The position numbers and the translations under genes are program-made. Below are positions 61,099-64,000 of a stretch of DNA of 64,000 bases, piece by piece (within the stretch, counting starts at the first letter, position 1; every line of letters starts with the position of its first letter). The DNA is from Sympetrum striolatum (Eukaryota; Arthropoda; Insecta; Odonata; Libellulidae), in NCBI GenBank assembly GCA_947579665.1, contig OX388343.1:87090254-87154253 (forward strand). Direction: 5' to 3'. Under the pieces are notes generated by a model. The model had not been told where the DNA came from. It worked only from the letters and a program-made list of their open reading frames with translations, and did no database searches.

Positions 61099-63227
61099 AG
61101 TGAGTTTATTTTTCCAAACTTGGTTTCGGCCTTTATTTCTCAGACCTCTCACCTGATTGAAACAATTTAATGGCGATAAAGTATTAGTACCGAACTCTGC
61201 CGTTGAAGGGCGCCAGGGATATTTCTCTCAACTATCAGCTATTCAAAAGCTTAGTTTTAAAATGCACATCCTTCAAGCCTGAATTGCCCATTATACTAAA
61301 TTTTTCCACTAAATTATTCAGTATACTGTTAGACATACGATGATTTCATTTTTTAGGACGCTTAGTGTGGAACTGGGACTCTAACATCCATTATAGGAGC
61401 CATGAAATTGAAACTGAATCTACCGATATCGGGCTTACTATTTCAGTGACAGATTAATTTTAAATTTTCTAGATCCAAAAATTGCAATAGTCTCATTGGT
61501 TCACTATATCAGAGCATTTGTTTCCTATCCCCAATAAACTCGCTAATTAGTATAATCGATATGAAAAGGCGTGACTTCGTGGAAAGCCATTTGCAGAATG
61601 AAAACACTGTACTTTTCCACAGAAAATGTATTTTGCGACCGGTTTCATAAGCGAGCTTACATCTTCAGGCCTTACATCATGGCCTGAAGATGTAAGCTCG
61701 CTTATGAAACCGGTCGCAAAATACATTTTCTGTGGTAAAGTACGAAGTGTTTTCATTCGCTAAAATTAAATTACTCTCAATAGGCCAAGACTTTAAAGAG
61801 ATTTCCCATAATTTTACTCCCATTTCCCATCTATTGATTATAAATAAAATTAAAAACTTACAGTTGCAACAGCGAGTAACAAAATATAGTTGAGGGACTA
61901 CGGTAAACGATATGGGAGCTCCTGTATTTTAGTTAGAAGTATCTCGATTCCCTGTAGTCACCCTAGTTTACAAATCAAATTATGCCACTCCTCAATATGG
62001 TAACAATCGAATGATGAATTCTGTCTAATACTTTTTCTAAAAGTTTCAACATTTACCCTGAGAAATCTATTCTGCATTTTAAGCATCACCAGCCCAGAAA
62101 TAATTAAGCTTAGTGGTAGATGTCTCATGCGGAATCTGTAATTATTTTTCTTGAATCAAAATCCTTGCCATTCCTCCGTAGCCGTGGGGCTTGTACAATA
62201 ACACCCCAATGGCTCACACTGCACTGATCTTAGGTACTAATTAATAAAAATCTTATCTAATCTGTCGATAAAAATCTGCTACCGGTAGGTTTGTAGATTT
62301 TCATGGGACCAATATTTGTTTTATACATTTATATTTATCGGGGGATACATCATATTTATTAGAGGTTATTACACCCATCCGAAGTGTTGAAGCAACTGGC
62401 TTAAGTTCAGATTTAGGTTTATTTTAGAATTAACAGCTAAAATTGATATCTGAAATTCTTTTAGGGTATGCTATACTTGTAATCCCACATAGAATTAGAG
62501 TCACATGAAATACAATATGCTAATAGTCATTGATAGCAATGTCTGAAATTTCTGTTGCAATTTTAAATCTTCGTTTTCGAGTTTGTCGATCAACTAATTT
62601 TAATGGCAGCCAATAGATGCCAGGAGGATCTTAAGTACCCACTATAGGCGCTATAGGTATCCAAATTACTAATTTTTGACAAGACCTTCGAAACTGGCAC
62701 TAAATATTTAATTTCTATGAAAACGATAAGGGTAAATTTATAGATTCTACCACGATAAGAAATCAAATATTAGGTCGTTTACTTGTAATTTTTTTTCGAT
62801 TAGCATGGACTGAAAACCTCCAAAGAGATTTTGCATTCGTGAATGACGACTTAACTCCTTACATAGGAAAACCAGAAAAGAATGATAAACATCGGCAGAA
62901 TTTAATATCTACATACATTAAAATAATCCTAAATCTTGATTTTTCCGGTTACAAAGAATAATTTCGAAAATTTTAATTAAAAGAGACATGAAAAAATCTC
63001 AATTAAAATGAAGGAATAATTTGACAGTATTATTTCCAATCAGATAATTATTTTAAATCGTCTGGGATAGAAAAGATGACAAAACATAAAATTTTTAAAT
63101 AGTATAAATGCTTGGAGAATATTCCAATAGAGTGATCTGAATCCAGCACGAAACCTCATTAAGCTCGAAATGCGCAAGTGCCACCGTGAGGCACTTATTT
63201 CGTGTAGTCAGAATTACCATTGTCATT
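61099..63227. other. Divergent intergenic region between NDUFA1 and TPP2
   Basis: About 2.1 kb that should contain both promoters. It holds the palindrome listed separately at 61.6-61.76 kb. The rest is AT-rich, with no coding region and no recognisable promoter element. Confidence 0.5.
61596..61758. repeat. 163-bp palindrome with hammerhead-like motifs on both strands
   Basis: Arms 61596-61671 and 61681-61758 are near-perfect complements around a 9-bp centre. Each arm carries CTGAAGA (plus copy 61684-61690), T, stem GTAAGC against GCTTAT, GAAAC (61706-61710), palindromic ACCGGT, and GTC. Same family as the 19.5-kb palindrome and probably two Penelope-type terminal repeats in head-to-head inversion. 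Confidence 0.75.
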
Positions 63228-64000
63228 ATGGCATCGGCAATAGATAAAGAATTTCCTGTTTGGGCATTGCTACCCAAGAGGGAAACTGGTGTTACCTCGT
63301 TTTTGAATAAATATCCTGAATATGACGGTAGAGGAACAGTAATAGCTATTTTCGATTCAGGAGTTGATCCAGGAGCGCCGGGATTACAGGTGTTGTGTTG
63401 ATGAAAGGAGACTAATGTTAGTCTTATTCGAGTGAACCAATAAAAATATTTATAATAATATGATTTCAGATTACAAGTGATGGGAAACCTAAAGTTATAG
63501 ATCGGATTGACTGCAGTGGTGCTGGAGATGTAGACACTTCTACTGTTGCAGAAGCTAAGAACGGAGAATTAATTGGAATTTCTGGTCGGAAGCTCAAAGT
63601 AAATATTAATCAATCGTCTTTTTCCTGAAGGTTTTCCCTGTTTTCCTAAAGTTTATCCGAATAAACGATGTTATTTGATGTAGAAAACTTTAAAATTTCA
63701 ATCAATATCTGTTGATTTTTACCTGCGAAGATAATTTGTGTCGTAAAATATGCTGTAGGCATAAAAAAGTTGAGATAAAGTTTTACGTAATAGAATATTC
63801 AATATGTTCATTACTGTATATCCACTGTAACCATGGAAGAAAGAACCTAAAGGAGCTTCTCGTATCGTAATTGGAGCATGATTAGATTTCACTTTAAACT
63901 CCACTGGCTCATTTGGAATATTTAAGTATTTTATTTCGTTACCATGAAACCATAATCACTCTATCTTATTAATGCTGTATTTTTTATCTCAGATACCTCC
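63228..64000 (+). CDS. TPP2: Tripeptidyl-peptidase 2, 5' exons (truncated by window end)
   Basis: Giant cytosolic subtilisin-type exopeptidase that removes tripeptides from proteasome products. Exons 63228-63389 and 63470-63598 and the start of a third at 63993 are present. The first codes for LLPKRETG, then [19 protein letters not shown] and [11 protein letters not shown], with the catalytic Asp43 of the subtilase triad in FDSGVDPG. The second reads [11 protein letters not shown], then [12 protein letters not shown]. The third begins IPP. All junctions are phase 0 with GT/AG. Only about 100 of the usual roughly 1250 residues lie in the window. An in-frame ATG at 63186 would add 14 basic/hydrophobic residues. 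I prefer 63228 because [10 protein letters not shown] aligns with the usual family N-terminus. Confidence 0.94.

Overview
The window looks like nuclear DNA of an arthropod, most likely an insect. It is AT-rich, genes are split by GT-AG introns, clip-domain serine proteases are present (an arthropod family), and the spacers are full of LINE, Penelope, hAT, Tigger, SINE and MITE debris. I cannot name the species.

Layout. About 1.36-23.2 kb, minus strand: two tandem paralogous seven-exon genes for secreted clip-domain serine proteases of the snake/CLIPC type. They share identical exon phases and near-identical exon lengths. About 23.2-36.2 kb: a gene-poor block with a TTAA-flanked MITE, a degraded LINE copy with an expanded (TA)n tract, a 698-bp solo-LTR candidate, and a run of spaced tRNA-B-box-like motifs. 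36.2-40.0 kb, plus strand: a complete five-exon beta-1,4-galactosyltransferase 7 gene (320 codons) with one GC-AG intron and a Penelope fragment in its last intron. 44.2-60.6 kb, plus strand: a complete eight-exon UPF3 gene (739 codons). Its intron 6 carries a 5.5-kb hAT-type element with an 8-bp target duplication, which itself contains a fold-back element and a dead Tigger. 60.7-61.1 kb, minus strand: the three-exon 70-codon NDUFA1 gene, tail to tail with UPF3. 63.2 kb to the end, plus strand: the first exons of tripeptidyl-peptidase 2, cut by the window edge.

The genes serve unrelated roles: an extracellular proteolytic cascade (proteases), Golgi proteoglycan linker synthesis (B4GALT7), nonsense-mediated mRNA decay (UPF3), respiratory complex I (NDUFA1) and cytosolic peptide turnover (TPP2). 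I see no operon-like logic beyond the protease duplication and the tail-to-tail UPF3/NDUFA1 pair.

The most interesting non-genic signal is a dispersed family of hammerhead-ribozyme-like motifs. The pattern is CTGANGA, a T, a short stem, GAAAC, a palindromic mini-helix, then GTC or GTA. Motifs occur at five loci, two of which carry the motif on both strands of a long palindrome. One locus is attached to a GIY-YIG Penelope fragment. Exon boundaries were worked out by hand from splice sites and reading frame; every complete gene model sums to an open frame.
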